A stretch of 64,000 nucleotides of DNA from Gemmatimonadota bacterium (GTDB lineage: Bacteria > Gemmatimonadota > Gemmatimonadetes > Gemmatimonadales > Gemmatimonadaceae): the NCBI GenBank assembly GCA_021299375.1, contig JAJTGR010000004.1, forward strand, positions 18,593-82,592, written 5' to 3'. How positions within the stretch are numbered: the stretch's first letter is position 1; each line of letters begins with the position of its first letter. The notes under the pieces were generated by a model, which worked only from the letters and a program-made list of their open reading frames with translations, was not told where the DNA came from and made no database searches. Made by a program: the position numbers and the translations under genes. Positions 43,784 through 54,037 of this stretch are shown in pieces.

Positions 43784-45655
43784 ATGCCCGTCAACGCTGA
43801 ACTGCTCGCTTCCCTGCTCGCTCCCGTCGCTGGCGATCAGCCGGCCGGCCGGGACCTCCGGTACGACGCCAAGTACGAGGCGTTTCGCGAGGCCCGCCGC
43901 GAGGACCTCGCCATCCCTGGCGAAGACGACCCCAATCGCAAGGTCGCCGACTGGAACCAGGCGTTCGCGCTTGGCACCGACCTGTTCGGCCAGACCAAGG
44001 ACCTGCAGCTCGCGGCGTGGATGGTCGAAGTCCTCCTGCGCAAGCAGGGGGTCGCCGGGCTGACCACCGGGCTCGCTGTCCTGCAGGGGATCCTCGAGCA
44101 GTACTGGGACGGCTGCTTCCCGGAAATCGAGGACGACGATCTCGAATTGCGTGCCGGGCCACTGGAGTGGGTCGGGGCCAAGCTGGGCGTGCCGGTACGG
44201 CAGGTGGCGGTCGCGTCCGGTGGCGTCTCGCTGCTCGACGTGAACACCGCGCAGGAGATTCCCACGGAAGCGGCCATCGCCGACGCCGACTACGACGACG
44301 CCAAGGCGCTGCGCGAACGGCGCGGCGAGGCGGAGCAGTTCGGGAAGACGATGCCCGAGGCGGTCGACACCGCCGTCGAGTCGACCGGCAAGCCGTTCTA
44401 CAAGGCGCTGCTGGCCGAGGTGGACGGGGCGCTCGCCGCGGTCGCCGCGCTCGAGAAAGTGTCCGACGAGCGCTTCGGACGCGATGCGCCGGCGTTCACG
44501 GGGCTGCGCGGCGTACTCGACGAACTCCGGCGGTTCACCGCGTCGACGCTCGCGCGCAAGCTGGAGCTCGACCCCGATCCCGTCGATGTCACCGCGTCCG
44601 AAGACGGCACGGCAGCCGTTGTGGTGGACGACAGCGGCCCCCTCACCCCGGAGCCGGCGAACAGGCAGGACGCCGCCAACCGCCTCGGGGTCGTGGCCCG
44701 CTGGATGCGCCAGCAGGACGCCACCAACCCGGCGCCGTACGCGTTGCTGCGCGCCTTCCGATGGGGCGAACTGCGCCCGTCGCTCCCCGACGGTGACCTG
44801 AAGCTGCTGGAGGCGCCGCCCACCCTCGTGCGCACCCGCCTCAAGACGCTGCTGCTCGACGGCAAGTGGGCCGACCTGCTCGAACAGAGCGAACAGGTCA
44901 TGGCCACGCCGGCGGGCCGCGGCTGGCTCGACCTCCAGCGCTATGCCCTCACGGCCTGCAGCAACCTCGGCGCCTCGCATGACGCCGTGGCCGCGGTCAT
45001 CCGCGGTGAACTGCGGTCGTTGCTCGCTGCCTGGCCCACGCTTCCCCGCCTGACGCTCATGGACGATACGCCCACCGCCAACGACGACACCCGGGAATGG
45101 CTCGCCCAGGTCGCGGACGCGGACACCCCCGCGGCCGATGAGCCGGAAGCGGCGTCCACCGCCGAGGAAGACGTCACCCCCGACGACGGCGCCGACGACC
45201 TCGGTGACGCCGTGGCCAGTGATCCCGGCGCCGTGCCGCAGGGCGGCCTCACGCGCACGGTGCGCCGGACCACGGTCCGTGCCCGCGATGCGTTCGAACT
45301 CGCCCGCGCCGAACTGGCGCAGGGGCGGCCGCATCGCGCCATCGAACTCCTGGGAGCCGAACTGGCCAAGGATCAGTCGCCGCGCGCCCGCTTCGTGCGA
45401 CAGACCCAGATGGCCTACATCATGGTCGAAGCCGGCCTCGATGCCGTGGCCACGCCGATCCTGCGGCGGTTGCTGGACGTGATCGACGAGCGCACACTCG
45501 AGGACTGGGAAAGCGGCGCCCTCGTGGCCCAACCCATGGCCCTCATGTGCCGCGTGCTCGATCGCACCGGGGAAGACGACGACCAGCGCGCCGAGCTCTA
45601 TCGGCGCATCTGCCGTCTCGACGCCATGCAGGCGCTTGCCCTGCAGGCCCGCTGA
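43784..45655 (+). CDS. tssA: T6SS cap/assembly protein TssA
   Basis: A 623-aa protein. The ImpA_N domain (residues about 5-150) is clear: LLAPVAGDQPAGRDLRYDAKYEAFREARRED and the DLQLAAWMVEVLLRKQGVAGLTTGLAVLQGILEQYWDGCFPE segment. The middle is Asp/Thr-rich and probably flexible. The C-terminal helical domain (AFELARAELAQGRPHRAIELLGAELAKDQSPRARFVRQTQMAYIMVEAGLDAVATPILRRLLDVIDE) is of the type that caps the growing sheath. It follows tagJ by 68 bp. Confidence 0.93.
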   Translation: MPVNAELLASLLAPVAGDQPAGRDLRYDAKYEAFREARREDLAIPGEDDPNRKVADWNQAFALGTDLFGQTKDLQLAAWMVEVLLRKQGVAGLTTGLAVLQGILEQYWDGCFPEIEDDDLELRAGPLEWVGAKLGVPVRQVAVASGGVSLLDVNTAQEIPTEAAIADADYDDAKALRERRGEAEQFGKTMPEAVDTAVESTGKPFYKALLAEVDGALAAVAALEKVSDERFGRDAPAFTGLRGVLDELRRFTASTLARKLELDPDPVDVTASEDGTAAVVVDDSGPLTPEPANRQDAANRLGVVARWMRQQDATNPAPYALLRAFRWGELRPSLPDGDLKLLEAPPTLVRTRLKTLLLDGKWADLLEQSEQVMATPAGRGWLDLQRYALTACSNLGASHDAVAAVIRGELRSLLAAWPTLPRLTLMDDTPTANDDTREWLAQVADADTPAADEPEAASTAEEDVTPDDGADDLGDAVASDPGAVPQGGLTRTVRRTTVRARDAFELARAELAQGRPHRAIELLGAELAKDQSPRARFVRQTQMAYIMVEAGLDAVATPILRRLLDVIDERTLEDWESGALVAQPMALMCRVLDRTGEDDDQRAELYRRICRLDAMQALALQAR

Positions 45656-45676
45656 TCCGGGGCCCGGCACCGCCTC

Positions 45677-46168
45677 ATGGCCCGCACCGAACTCGATCGC
45701 ACCGTCCAACCGTCGCTGCTCGACCGACTCACGGACGAGGACCCGCAGCAGCCGGCGGACGCCCCGGTCAGCCGCGAGGAGTCAGTGCGCCAGTTCCGGC
45801 GCACCGTGCAACGGGATGTCGAGCTGCTGCTCAACACGCGGCGCGGCATCCTGCCGCTCGACGCGCGGCATCCCCAGCTGCGGCGATCGGTGCACGAGTT
45901 CGGTCTTCCCGACACGACGGGGCTGGCGATGGCCACCATGGCCGCCCGCCAGCGCCTCACCGACGACATCCGCGACACCCTCGACCGATTCGAACCGCGG
46001 CTCACCAACATCGTCGTGCGTCTCACCGACAGCGACCAGGTGCGCACGCCACAGGTCCGCTTCAGCATCCAGGCCACATTGCGCATGGACCCGACCCCCG
46101 AACAGGTCGTGTTCGACACCGTCCTCGAGATGGCCAGCGGCGAGTACGACGTGCGCGGCTCGGCGTGA
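45677..46168 (+). CDS. tssE: T6SS baseplate wedge protein TssE (gp25-like)
   Basis: A 163-aa protein with the gp25 fold: SVRQFRRTVQRDVELLLNTRRGILPLDARHPQLRRSVHEFGLPD, then RLTDDIRDTLDRFEPRLTNIVVRL and QVRFSIQATLRMDPTPEQVVFDTVLEMASGEYDV. The conserved EFGLPD loop that starts sheath polymerisation is intact. It lies between tssA (22 bp) and tssF (13 bp). Confidence 0.95.
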   Translation: MARTELDRTVQPSLLDRLTDEDPQQPADAPVSREESVRQFRRTVQRDVELLLNTRRGILPLDARHPQLRRSVHEFGLPDTTGLAMATMAARQRLTDDIRDTLDRFEPRLTNIVVRLTDSDQVRTPQVRFSIQATLRMDPTPEQVVFDTVLEMASGEYDVRGSA

Positions 46169-46181
46169 CGGGATCCCCCTG

Positions 46182-48026
46182 ATGCAGGACGACCTGCTGC
46201 TCTACTACGAGCGCGAACTCACCTATCTGCGCCGGCTCGGCGCCGAGTTCGCGCAGCAGTATCCCAAGGTGGCCGCCCGGCTGCAGCTCGAGGCCGGCCG
46301 CTGCGAGGACCCGCACGTCGAGCGGCTGCTCGAGGGCTTTGCCTTCCTCGCGGCGCGTGTGCACCGGCGCCTCGACGACGACTTCCCCGAGATCTCGCAG
46401 GCACTGCTCGAGATGCTCCACCCGCAGCTCGTGCGCCCGCTGCCGGCCATGAGCATCGTGGAGATGGCGCTCGATCCGGCCCAGGGCCGCCTCCCCGACG
46501 GCTTCCGCGTGCCGCGCGGCAGCGTGCTGAACACGCGGCCGGTGCAGGGTGTACCCTGTGTCTTCCGCACCGCCTACGACACGACGCTCTGGCCCCTCAC
46601 CATGCAGGCGGCGGAATGGACGAGTCCCGATCGCGTGGGGGCGGGGGCCCACGGACGGGACGCCGTGGCCGCCATTCGGCTCGAGCTGCACGCCTTCGAC
46701 GGGGTGGCCCTCAGCACACTCACGCTCGATGCACTGCGGCTGCACCTCGCCGGCGACGCCAACGTCGTCGACACGCTGTACGAGCTGTTCGCCAACCACG
46801 CCGTGCAGGTGGTGGTGCGCAATCCGGATCGCCCCTCGGTGTCGCCGGTGCTCCTGGGCTCGCGGGCCGTGGTGCCCATCGGCTTCGGGGAGCACGAGGC
46901 CATGCTGCCGTACCCGTCGCGCACGTTCGCCGGCTTCTCGCTCCTGCAGGAGCTGTTCGCCTTCCCCGAGAAGTTCCACTTCCTCGAATTGCAGGGATTC
47001 GGCGCCGCGCTGCGCACGCTGCAGGCGAGCAGTCGCGTCGAAGTCGGCATTCTCTTCAGCAGCTTCGAGCGCGCCGAGCGCCGGCAGGCGGTCGAACTGG
47101 GATTGTCGGCCCGCACGTTCCGCCTCGGCTGCACCCCGGTGGTGAACCTGTTCCAGCAGACCGCCGAACCGATCCTGCTCACCGAACGCACGTACGAGTA
47201 CATCGTCGTCCCCGACGCGCGGCGCCGCCTCGAGCTCGAGGTATGGGCGGTCGACGACATCACGATCATCGAACACGAGCAGCAGAGCGCGCGGTCGATC
47301 CCGCCGCTCTACTCCCAGCGCCACGATGTGTCGGGACGCGGCGACGACCTGTTCTGGCATACGGCGCGTCGCCCCGCCACCTGGCGCTTCGACAAGGGCA
47401 CCGACGTCTTCCTCGCCTTCACCGACCTGTCGGCGACCGTACGCACGCCCGATGCCGACGTGGTGTCGGCGACGGTCACCTGCTTCAACGGCGACCTGCC
47501 GAGCCGCCTGCCCTTCGGTGCCGATGACAAGAGCGACTTCGAACTGCTCGCCGGTGGGCCGGTGCAGCGCATCATGGCGGTCACCATGCCCACCAGGACG
47601 GTGCAGCCGGCCCTCGGGAATTCGCTGCTCTGGCGCATGATCTCGTCGCTGTCGCTGAACCATCTCTCACTCGTCGACGGGACCGCCGAAGCGCTGCAGG
47701 AACTGTTGCGCCTGCACAACGTCAGCGACGCGCTCAGCGCCGAGCGGCAGATCGACGGGTTGGTGGGTGTGCGCAGCACGCCGTCGTTCGCGCGCGTCGC
47801 GGCCGAACACGGGATTGCGTTTGCACGCGGCCGGCGGATCGAGCTGGAGTTCGACGAGGAGCAGTTTCCGGGCGGCGGCATGTTCCTGTTCGCGAGCGTG
47901 CTCGAGCGCTTCCTCGCGCTGTACGCCACCATGAACAGCTTCACGCAGGTGGCGGTCCGGTCACGCCAGCGTCGCCGCGCGGTGGTGGAATGGCCGGCCC
48001 GCGCTGGGTGGCGGACGCTGTTGTGA
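46182..48026 (+). CDS. tssF: T6SS baseplate protein TssF
   Basis: A 614-aa protein opening with LLLYYERELTYLRRLGAEFAQQYPKVAARLQLEAGRCEDPHVERLLEGFAFLAARVHRRLDDDFPEISQALLEMLHPQLVRPLPAMSI, the diagnostic TssF N-terminus. Later FHFLELQGFGAALRT, TVQPALGNSLLWRMISSLSLNHLSLVD and the ending FTQVAVRSRQRR are typical. The ATG at 46182 was chosen because it immediately precedes this conserved opening; the frame is open further upstream over tssE. With TssG it forms the core wedge. Confidence 0.96.
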   Translation: MQDDLLLYYERELTYLRRLGAEFAQQYPKVAARLQLEAGRCEDPHVERLLEGFAFLAARVHRRLDDDFPEISQALLEMLHPQLVRPLPAMSIVEMALDPAQGRLPDGFRVPRGSVLNTRPVQGVPCVFRTAYDTTLWPLTMQAAEWTSPDRVGAGAHGRDAVAAIRLELHAFDGVALSTLTLDALRLHLAGDANVVDTLYELFANHAVQVVVRNPDRPSVSPVLLGSRAVVPIGFGEHEAMLPYPSRTFAGFSLLQELFAFPEKFHFLELQGFGAALRTLQASSRVEVGILFSSFERAERRQAVELGLSARTFRLGCTPVVNLFQQTAEPILLTERTYEYIVVPDARRRLELEVWAVDDITIIEHEQQSARSIPPLYSQRHDVSGRGDDLFWHTARRPATWRFDKGTDVFLAFTDLSATVRTPDADVVSATVTCFNGDLPSRLPFGADDKSDFELLAGGPVQRIMAVTMPTRTVQPALGNSLLWRMISSLSLNHLSLVDGTAEALQELLRLHNVSDALSAERQIDGLVGVRSTPSFARVAAEHGIAFARGRRIELEFDEEQFPGGGMFLFASVLERFLALYATMNSFTQVAVRSRQRRRAVVEWPARAGWRTLL

Positions 48027-48033
48027 GGGCCGC

Positions 48034-49053
48034 GTGAGCGTCAGTGCGGACGTCCTGTCACGGGCCCGCGCCCTTCGCCAGCTGGAGAAGGAAGGCGGCG
48101 GCTACGAGTTCGTGCAGGCGGTTCGTCTGCTGGCGCGAATCTACCCCGAGCGCGAGATGATCGGCGGCTGGGCCATCCCGGCGCAGGAAACGGTGCGCCT
48201 GGCGGTGCCGCCCACGCTGGCGTTCCCGCCGGCCGAGATCGCCAGCGTGACGCTCCCCGCGGCGCCCGACCGTCCGGTGCGCATGGCCGTGCGCTTTCTG
48301 GGGCTGACCGGTCCCCAGGGCGTGCTGCCGCACCTCTATACGGAGCACGCCGCCGCCCGCGCCCGCGTCCGCGACACGGCGTTCCGCGACTTTCTCGATC
48401 TCTTTCATCATCGCGCGCTCTCGCTGTTCTACCGGGCGTGGGAGCGCCACCGGCCCACGGTGGCCGCCGAGCGCGGTGACGACGACCGGCTGCGGGCCCA
48501 CCTGCTCGACTTCGTGGGCGTCGGCACGACGGCCGTGCAGCAGGCGAGCACGGTCGAGCCCACGCGGCTCGCCTATTACGCCGGGCTGCTGTCGCTGCGT
48601 ACCCGGCCCGCGGTGGCGCTGGCCCAGCTGGTCAGCGACTACTTCGGCGTGCCCGCCACCATCGAGCAGTTCGTCGGCGAATGGCGGACCCTCGAGCACG
48701 GCGGCCAGCTTGCGCTGGGGGACGATGGCCTGGATGGTCGCCTCGGCTCGGCGGTGGTCGGCAATGCCGTGTATGATCCACAGGCACGTGTTCGGCTGCG
48801 ACTCGGGCCGCTCACGCGGGCGCAGTTCGATGCCTTCCTGCCCAGCGGCGCGTCCCACGCGCGCCTCGCCGATCTCGCCCGCCTCTTCGCGGACGATCAG
48901 GTGGGCGTCGAGGCGCAACTGGTGCTGCGGCGCGACGAGACCCCGCGCGCCGCGCTCGGGGGTGACGACGCGCCCGCGCTGGGCTTCGGCTCGTGGTTGC
49001 GCACACGCCCGCCGGCGACCGATCCCGACGACGTGCGCCTGACCTTGTGTTGA
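48034..49053 (+). CDS. tssG: T6SS baseplate protein TssG
   Basis: A 339-aa protein with TssG features: FVQAVRLLARIYP, the MAVRFLGLTGPQGVLPHLYTEHAAARARVRDTAFRDFLDLFHHRALSLFYRAWERHRP signature, YYAGLLSLRTRPAVALAQLVSDYFGVPATIEQFVGEW and the C-terminal LGPLTRAQFDAFLPSG. Starts with GTG seven bases after tssF. One TssG bridges two TssF in the wedge and binds TssK. Confidence 0.95.
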   Translation: MSVSADVLSRARALRQLEKEGGGYEFVQAVRLLARIYPEREMIGGWAIPAQETVRLAVPPTLAFPPAEIASVTLPAAPDRPVRMAVRFLGLTGPQGVLPHLYTEHAAARARVRDTAFRDFLDLFHHRALSLFYRAWERHRPTVAAERGDDDRLRAHLLDFVGVGTTAVQQASTVEPTRLAYYAGLLSLRTRPAVALAQLVSDYFGVPATIEQFVGEWRTLEHGGQLALGDDGLDGRLGSAVVGNAVYDPQARVRLRLGPLTRAQFDAFLPSGASHARLADLARLFADDQVGVEAQLVLRRDETPRAALGGDDAPALGFGSWLRTRPPATDPDDVRLTLC

Positions 49054-49118
49054 TGCCCTGCAGGTGACCCTTCCGTTCCGTAGTTTCCGCCTCTCCCCGA
49101 CCTGATCCTGGAGCCCCC

Positions 49119-51788
49119 ATGGCTGTGAATCTCCGAGGCCTGATCGCCAAACTGAACGCGACGGTTCGCAGTGCCGTCGAAGGCGCCGCGGGACTCTGCC
49201 TGTCGCGCACCAACTACGATGTCGAAGTCGAGCACCTCTTCGTCAAGCTGCTCGACGCCAGCGATAGCGACATCGCGGTCATCCTGAAGCACTTCGGGGT
49301 GAACCGCACACGCCTCGCCGACGACATCGCCCGGGCCCTCGACAAGCTCAAGACGGGCAATGGCCGCACGCCGTCGCTCAGCACGTCGCTGGTCAACGCG
49401 CTCCGCGAGGCGTGGGTGATCGGCTCGGTGGAGTACGGGGCGCCGCGCGTGCGCAGCGGGCATGTGCTGCTGGCCATCCTGACGGTGACCGAGCTCTCGC
49501 GCATGGCGGCGGACATCAGCAAGGAGTTCGAGAAGATCCCGGCTGATGTCCTCAAGAAGGATTTCGTGACCATCACGGCGTCCGCCGCCGAGGCGAACGC
49601 CGAGATCGGCAGCATCGATTCGGTGGCAGCCGGGGCCAGCGCCTCGGGCAGCGGCGCCCCCGCAGCCAAGGCCGGCGGCCGCACCCCGAACCTCGACCAG
49701 TACTGTGTGGACCTCACCGCCAACGCCAGGAGCGGCAAGATCGACCAGGTGCTCGGGCGTGACTTCGAGGTGCGGCAGGTGGTCGACATCCTCACCCGGC
49801 GGCGCCAGAACAATCCCATCCTCGTCGGCGAGGCCGGCGTCGGGAAGACGGCCGTAGTGGAGGGCTTTGCCCGCCGCATCGTCGATGGTGACGTGCCGCC
49901 GCCGCTGCGCAACGTGCGGCTGCTGTCGCTCGACCTGGCCATGCTGCAGGCTGGGGCTGGCGTGAAGGGCGAGTTCGAGAACCGCCTCAAGGGGCTGATC
50001 GAGGAGGTCAAGAACTCCCCCACGCCCATCATCCTGTTCATCGACGAAGCGCACACCATGATCGGCGCCGGCGGGCAGGCGGGGCAGAACGATGCCGCCA
50101 ACCTGCTCAAGCCCGCACTCGCGCGCGGAGAGTTGCGCACCATCGCCGCCACCACGTGGAGCGAATACAAGAAGTTCTTCGAGAAGGATCCCGCGCTCTC
50201 GCGGCGCTTCCAGCTCGTGAAGGTGGAGGAGCCCACCGAAGACGTGTGCTGCGTGATGATGCGCGCCGTCGTGCCGTCGCTCGAGAAGCATCACGCCGTG
50301 CACATTCTCGACAGCGGCATGGAAGCGGCGGTGCGGTTGTCGCATCGCTACCTCGCCGACCGCCAACTGCCGGACAAGGCGGTGAGTGTGCTCGACACCG
50401 CCTGCGCGCGTCTCGCGCTCGGCCAGAGCGCCACTCCGGGCCCCATCGAAGACTGCAAGCGCATCCTCGATGACCTCGCCCTGCAGGACCGGGTGCTCAC
50501 GCGTGAGCAGACGGCCGGTGCCGACCATCGCGAGCGGCTGGCGTCCATCGCCGCGCGCCGCACGCAGGTGGAAGCGCAGCTCGCCGAGCTCGAAGGGCGC
50601 TGGCTCAAGGAAAAGGACCTGGTGGCGAAGATCCTCGACATCCGCGGCCAGCTCGTCGCCGAAGCCGGCAACGCCGACCAGACGGCCGCCGATGCGTTGC
50701 GCACCGAATACACGCAGACGGTCGCCGACCTCGAGGCGCTGCAGGGCGACACCCCGCTGGTCCGACCGTTCGTGGATGCGTCGATCGTCGGCGAAGTGAT
50801 CTCCGGTTGGACGGGCATCCCGGTGGGCAAGATGCTCAGCGACGAGCTGGGCACGATGCTCGAGCTGGAGAAGCACCTCGGGGCCCGCGTCATCGGCCAG
50901 GATCACGCGCTCATCGACATCTCGCGGCGCGTGCGCACCTCGAAGGCGGGCATCGAGGACCCGAACAAGCCCAAGGGCGTGTTCATGCTCGTGGGCCCGA
51001 GCGGCGTCGGCAAGACGGAGACGGCGCTGGCCCTCTCCGACCTGCTCTACGGCGGCGAACGGAACATCATCACCATCAACATGTCGGAGTTCCAGGAGGC
51101 GCACACCGTCTCCACGCTCAAGGGCTCACCGCCAGGCTACGTGGGCTACGGCGAGGGTGGCGTGCTCACCGAGGCCGTGCGGCGCCGCCCGTACAGCGTG
51201 GTGCTGCTCGACGAGGTCGAGAAGGCGCACCCCGACGTGCTGGAGCTCTTCTTCCAGGTATTCGACAAGGGCGTGATGGAGGATGGCGAAGGACGCCAGA
51301 TCGACTTCAAGAACACCATCATCATCCTCACCACGAACGCCGGCACCGACACCATCATGAAGCTCACCGCCGATCCGGACACGATGCCGTTCCCGGACGC
51401 GATGGCGAAGGCGCTCAAGCCCGAACTGGACGCGGTGTTCAAGCCGGCCTTCCTCGGCCGCATGGTCATCGTGCCCTACTATCCGGTACGCGACGAGAAC
51501 CTCAAGCAGATCGTGCGTCTCAAGATCGGCAAGATCGCCCGCCGGCTGCGCGACACGCACCGGCTGGAGATGCAGCACGACGACACGCTCATCGCCCAGG
51601 TGGCGGCCCGCTGCACCGAAGTGGAGAGCGGCGCCCGCAACGTGGACAACATCCTGAGCAACACGCTGCTGCCGGAGATCTCGCGGCTGCTGCTGTCGGC
51701 GATGGCGGAAGGCTTGCGGCCGACCGCCCTGCGGGTGGGCGTGAGCGACACCGGCGATTTCACGTACGAGCCCGTCGTCGCCGCGTGA
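49119..51788 (+). CDS. clpV: T6SS sheath-recycling AAA+ ATPase ClpV (TssH)
   Basis: An 889-aa Hsp100 ATPase that disassembles contracted sheath. N-domain (about 1-160, TssC-binding), linker with Ala/Ser/Gly, first AAA+ module with GEAGVGKTAV (about residue 237) and IDEAHTMIGAGG, coiled middle domain (about 450-520: RREAQVEAQLAEL-type repeats), second AAA+ module with GPSGVGKTETA (about 624) and LLDEVEKAHPDV, plus the pore loop GSPPGYVGYGEGG. Complete and of normal length. It lies 65 bp after tssG. Confidence 0.96.
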   Translation: MAVNLRGLIAKLNATVRSAVEGAAGLCLSRTNYDVEVEHLFVKLLDASDSDIAVILKHFGVNRTRLADDIARALDKLKTGNGRTPSLSTSLVNALREAWVIGSVEYGAPRVRSGHVLLAILTVTELSRMAADISKEFEKIPADVLKKDFVTITASAAEANAEIGSIDSVAAGASASGSGAPAAKAGGRTPNLDQYCVDLTANARSGKIDQVLGRDFEVRQVVDILTRRRQNNPILVGEAGVGKTAVVEGFARRIVDGDVPPPLRNVRLLSLDLAMLQAGAGVKGEFENRLKGLIEEVKNSPTPIILFIDEAHTMIGAGGQAGQNDAANLLKPALARGELRTIAATTWSEYKKFFEKDPALSRRFQLVKVEEPTEDVCCVMMRAVVPSLEKHHAVHILDSGMEAAVRLSHRYLADRQLPDKAVSVLDTACARLALGQSATPGPIEDCKRILDDLALQDRVLTREQTAGADHRERLASIAARRTQVEAQLAELEGRWLKEKDLVAKILDIRGQLVAEAGNADQTAADALRTEYTQTVADLEALQGDTPLVRPFVDASIVGEVISGWTGIPVGKMLSDELGTMLELEKHLGARVIGQDHALIDISRRVRTSKAGIEDPNKPKGVFMLVGPSGVGKTETALALSDLLYGGERNIITINMSEFQEAHTVSTLKGSPPGYVGYGEGGVLTEAVRRRPYSVVLLDEVEKAHPDVLELFFQVFDKGVMEDGEGRQIDFKNTIIILTTNAGTDTIMKLTADPDTMPFPDAMAKALKPELDAVFKPAFLGRMVIVPYYPVRDENLKQIVRLKIGKIARRLRDTHRLEMQHDDTLIAQVAARCTEVESGARNVDNILSNTLLPEISRLLLSAMAEGLRPTALRVGVSDTGDFTYEPVVAA

Positions 51789-51837
51789 GCGCGCGACGCC
51801 GGGCCTCACTGCTGCGCCACGACGCAGGAGGCGCGTC

Positions 51838-54027
51838 ATGACCACCTGGTCCGAAGCCAAACGTCCGTATCGCCTCAAGACGCCGCTGGGCCCCGACGCC
51901 CTGCTGGTGGCGGAGTGGGAGGGGGAGGAGCAGGTCGCCTCCTTCTTCCGGTTCACCGTGCGGGCGTGGAGTGCCAACGCCGCCATTGCGGCCACGGATC
52001 TGCTGCTCAAGGCCGTGACATTGCTGCTGCGATTGCCCGACGGCAGCGACCGCAGCATCCATGGCGTGGTGAGCCGGTTCTCGCAGGGCGGCGTGGCACC
52101 GGACGGGTACACGGCCTACGAGCTCGAAATCGTCCCGCCGCACTGGGCGCTCGCGCTCGACACCGGCTTCGACATCTTCCAGAACAAGAGCGCCCGCGAT
52201 GTCTGCGACGTCCTGCTCACAGGCACGCCGTTCGAGTGGAAGCTGGTGCGCACGCTGGAGCCGCGACCATACTGCATGCGCTATCGCGAAAGCCGGTGGG
52301 CCTGCGTCTCTCGGCTGCTCGAACAGGAGGGGATCTGGTACCGGTTCGACCATGAGAGTGGCTCGGCCAAGCTGGTCCTGGCCGATTCCGTGGCCTCGGC
52401 CCAGCCGGCGTGGGGGGTCGCGTCCCTGCAGTACCACGCGACGGGCGTGGCGGAGTCGCGCCTCGAGGCGCTGCGGGTGGAGAACCTGCCCTTCGTGGCC
52501 GAAACGCGCGTCCGCACCGCCAGTGAATTCCTGCCCACCAGCAACGTCGGCAACGTCGTGAAGAGCAGCGGCACGTTCAAGCCGCCCGCGGATCTCAAGG
52601 CCTACGCCTTCGAGCAGCAGCTTGCCGCACATCGCAGCGGGATCTCCCACAGCGGCGGGGATACGGCCAGCGACGCGGGCAAGCTGCCGGACGACACCAA
52701 GGTCTATGCGCGCATCCGGCAGGAAGCGGCCGAGGCGCGGGCCACCGTCTATTGGGGCCAAAGCACCTATGCCGGCCTGCAGTCGGGGGCCAAGACGACG
52801 GTGCAGAACCACCCCACGGCAGCCCTGAACAAGGAGCTCTTCGTCCTGGCCGTGCGGCACCACGGGGCCAACGGCTCGTTTTTCGGCGGTGACGAGGCGG
52901 CGCCGACGTATGCGAACCACTTCGAGGCGATTCCCGCGGCCACGCTGTACCGGCCGCCGCGCCGCACCCCCTGGCCGCGCGTCGGCGGGTCGCACACGGG
53001 CACCGTGGTCGGCCCCAACGGCGAGGAGATCTACACCGACAAGCACGGCCGGGTGCAGGTCGTCCTCAAGTGGGACATGGACGACTCGAAGAAGCTCGAC
53101 CGCTCCTGCTGGATTCGCGTCGCCCAGCCGTTCGCCGGCCAGAACTTCGGGGTGGTGTTCCTGCCGCGTGTCGGCCACGAGGTGCTCGTCGAGTTCCTCG
53201 ACGGCAACCCGGACAATCCCATCATCGTCGGCAGCCTGTACAACGGCGCCAACCTCCCGCCCTGGAAGCTCCCCGACAACAAGACGCAGAGCGGCGTGCG
53301 CACCAAGAGTTCGCTCAAGGGGGGCGCCAACGACTTCAACGAGCTGCGCTTCGAGGACAAGAAGAGCGAAGAGCAGATCTACGTCCAGGCGCAGAAGAAT
53401 CTCGACACCTGGGTCAAGAACGACGAAACCCGCACGGTCGATCACGACCGGACCACCACCATCAAGAACAATGAGCTGCGCACGGTGAAGGAGGGGTTCG
53501 ACCACCACTTCATCGAGAAGGGCGAGCAGCTCATCGAGGTCAAGGACAACAACCGCACCCTGAAGGTCAAGAAGAACCACACCGTGGTCGTGGAGGGCGA
53601 GGAGTCCATTACCGTCACCAAGAAGCGCGCCGTGGTGGTGAAGGACGAGCAATCGCACGAGATCACCAAGGACAACACGCTGACGGTGAAGGGCAAGCAG
53701 ACCAGCACGATCACCGGCAACGACACCACGAAGATCCAGCAGGGCAACTCCGTGCTCGAGGTGAGCATGGGCAACATCACCGAGCAGGCCAAGCTGGGGA
53801 ACATCACCGTCAAGGCCGATCTTGGAAGCATCACCATCGAGGCGATGCAGAAGATCGAGCTCAAGGTCGGCGGCAGCTCCATCACGATCGACATGTCCGG
53901 CGTGACCATCAAAGGCCCGATGATCAAGGCCGAGGGCCAGGCCTTGGTCCAGCTCAAGGCGCCCATGGCGCAGGTGAACGGCGACGGCATGGTCATGATC
54001 AAGGGCGGCATCACCATGATCAATTGA
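51838..54027 (+). CDS. vgrG: T6SS spike protein VgrG (TssI)
   Basis: A 729-aa trimeric spike: gp27-like base (1-370; FTVRAWSANAAIAATDLLLKAVTLLLRLPD, GYTAYELEIVPPHWALALDTGFDIFQNKSARDVCDVLL), OB domain (DKHGRVQVVLKWDMDDSKKLDRSCWIRVAQPFAGQNFGVVFLPRVGHEVLVEFLDGNPDNPIIVGSLYNGAN) and a long beta-helix of gp5-type repeats (DHDRTTTIKNNELRTV ... IEVKDNNRTLKVKKN). The end is a short strand repeat (GQALVQLKAPMAQVNGDGMVMIKGGITMIN) with no extra catalytic domain, so effectors must ride as separate cargo via PAAR or Hcp. Confidence 0.96.
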   Translation: MTTWSEAKRPYRLKTPLGPDALLVAEWEGEEQVASFFRFTVRAWSANAAIAATDLLLKAVTLLLRLPDGSDRSIHGVVSRFSQGGVAPDGYTAYELEIVPPHWALALDTGFDIFQNKSARDVCDVLLTGTPFEWKLVRTLEPRPYCMRYRESRWACVSRLLEQEGIWYRFDHESGSAKLVLADSVASAQPAWGVASLQYHATGVAESRLEALRVENLPFVAETRVRTASEFLPTSNVGNVVKSSGTFKPPADLKAYAFEQQLAAHRSGISHSGGDTASDAGKLPDDTKVYARIRQEAAEARATVYWGQSTYAGLQSGAKTTVQNHPTAALNKELFVLAVRHHGANGSFFGGDEAAPTYANHFEAIPAATLYRPPRRTPWPRVGGSHTGTVVGPNGEEIYTDKHGRVQVVLKWDMDDSKKLDRSCWIRVAQPFAGQNFGVVFLPRVGHEVLVEFLDGNPDNPIIVGSLYNGANLPPWKLPDNKTQSGVRTKSSLKGGANDFNELRFEDKKSEEQIYVQAQKNLDTWVKNDETRTVDHDRTTTIKNNELRTVKEGFDHHFIEKGEQLIEVKDNNRTLKVKKNHTVVVEGEESITVTKKRAVVVKDEQSHEITKDNTLTVKGKQTSTITGNDTTKIQQGNSVLEVSMGNITEQAKLGNITVKADLGSITIEAMQKIELKVGGSSITIDMSGVTIKGPMIKAEGQALVQLKAPMAQVNGDGMVMIKGGITMIN

Positions 54028-54037
54028 GGTGACAGCC

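Noticed and set aside
43400..45709. A 769-codon minus-strand frame under tagJ and tssA
   Set aside because: Shadow frame opposite two clear T6SS genes.
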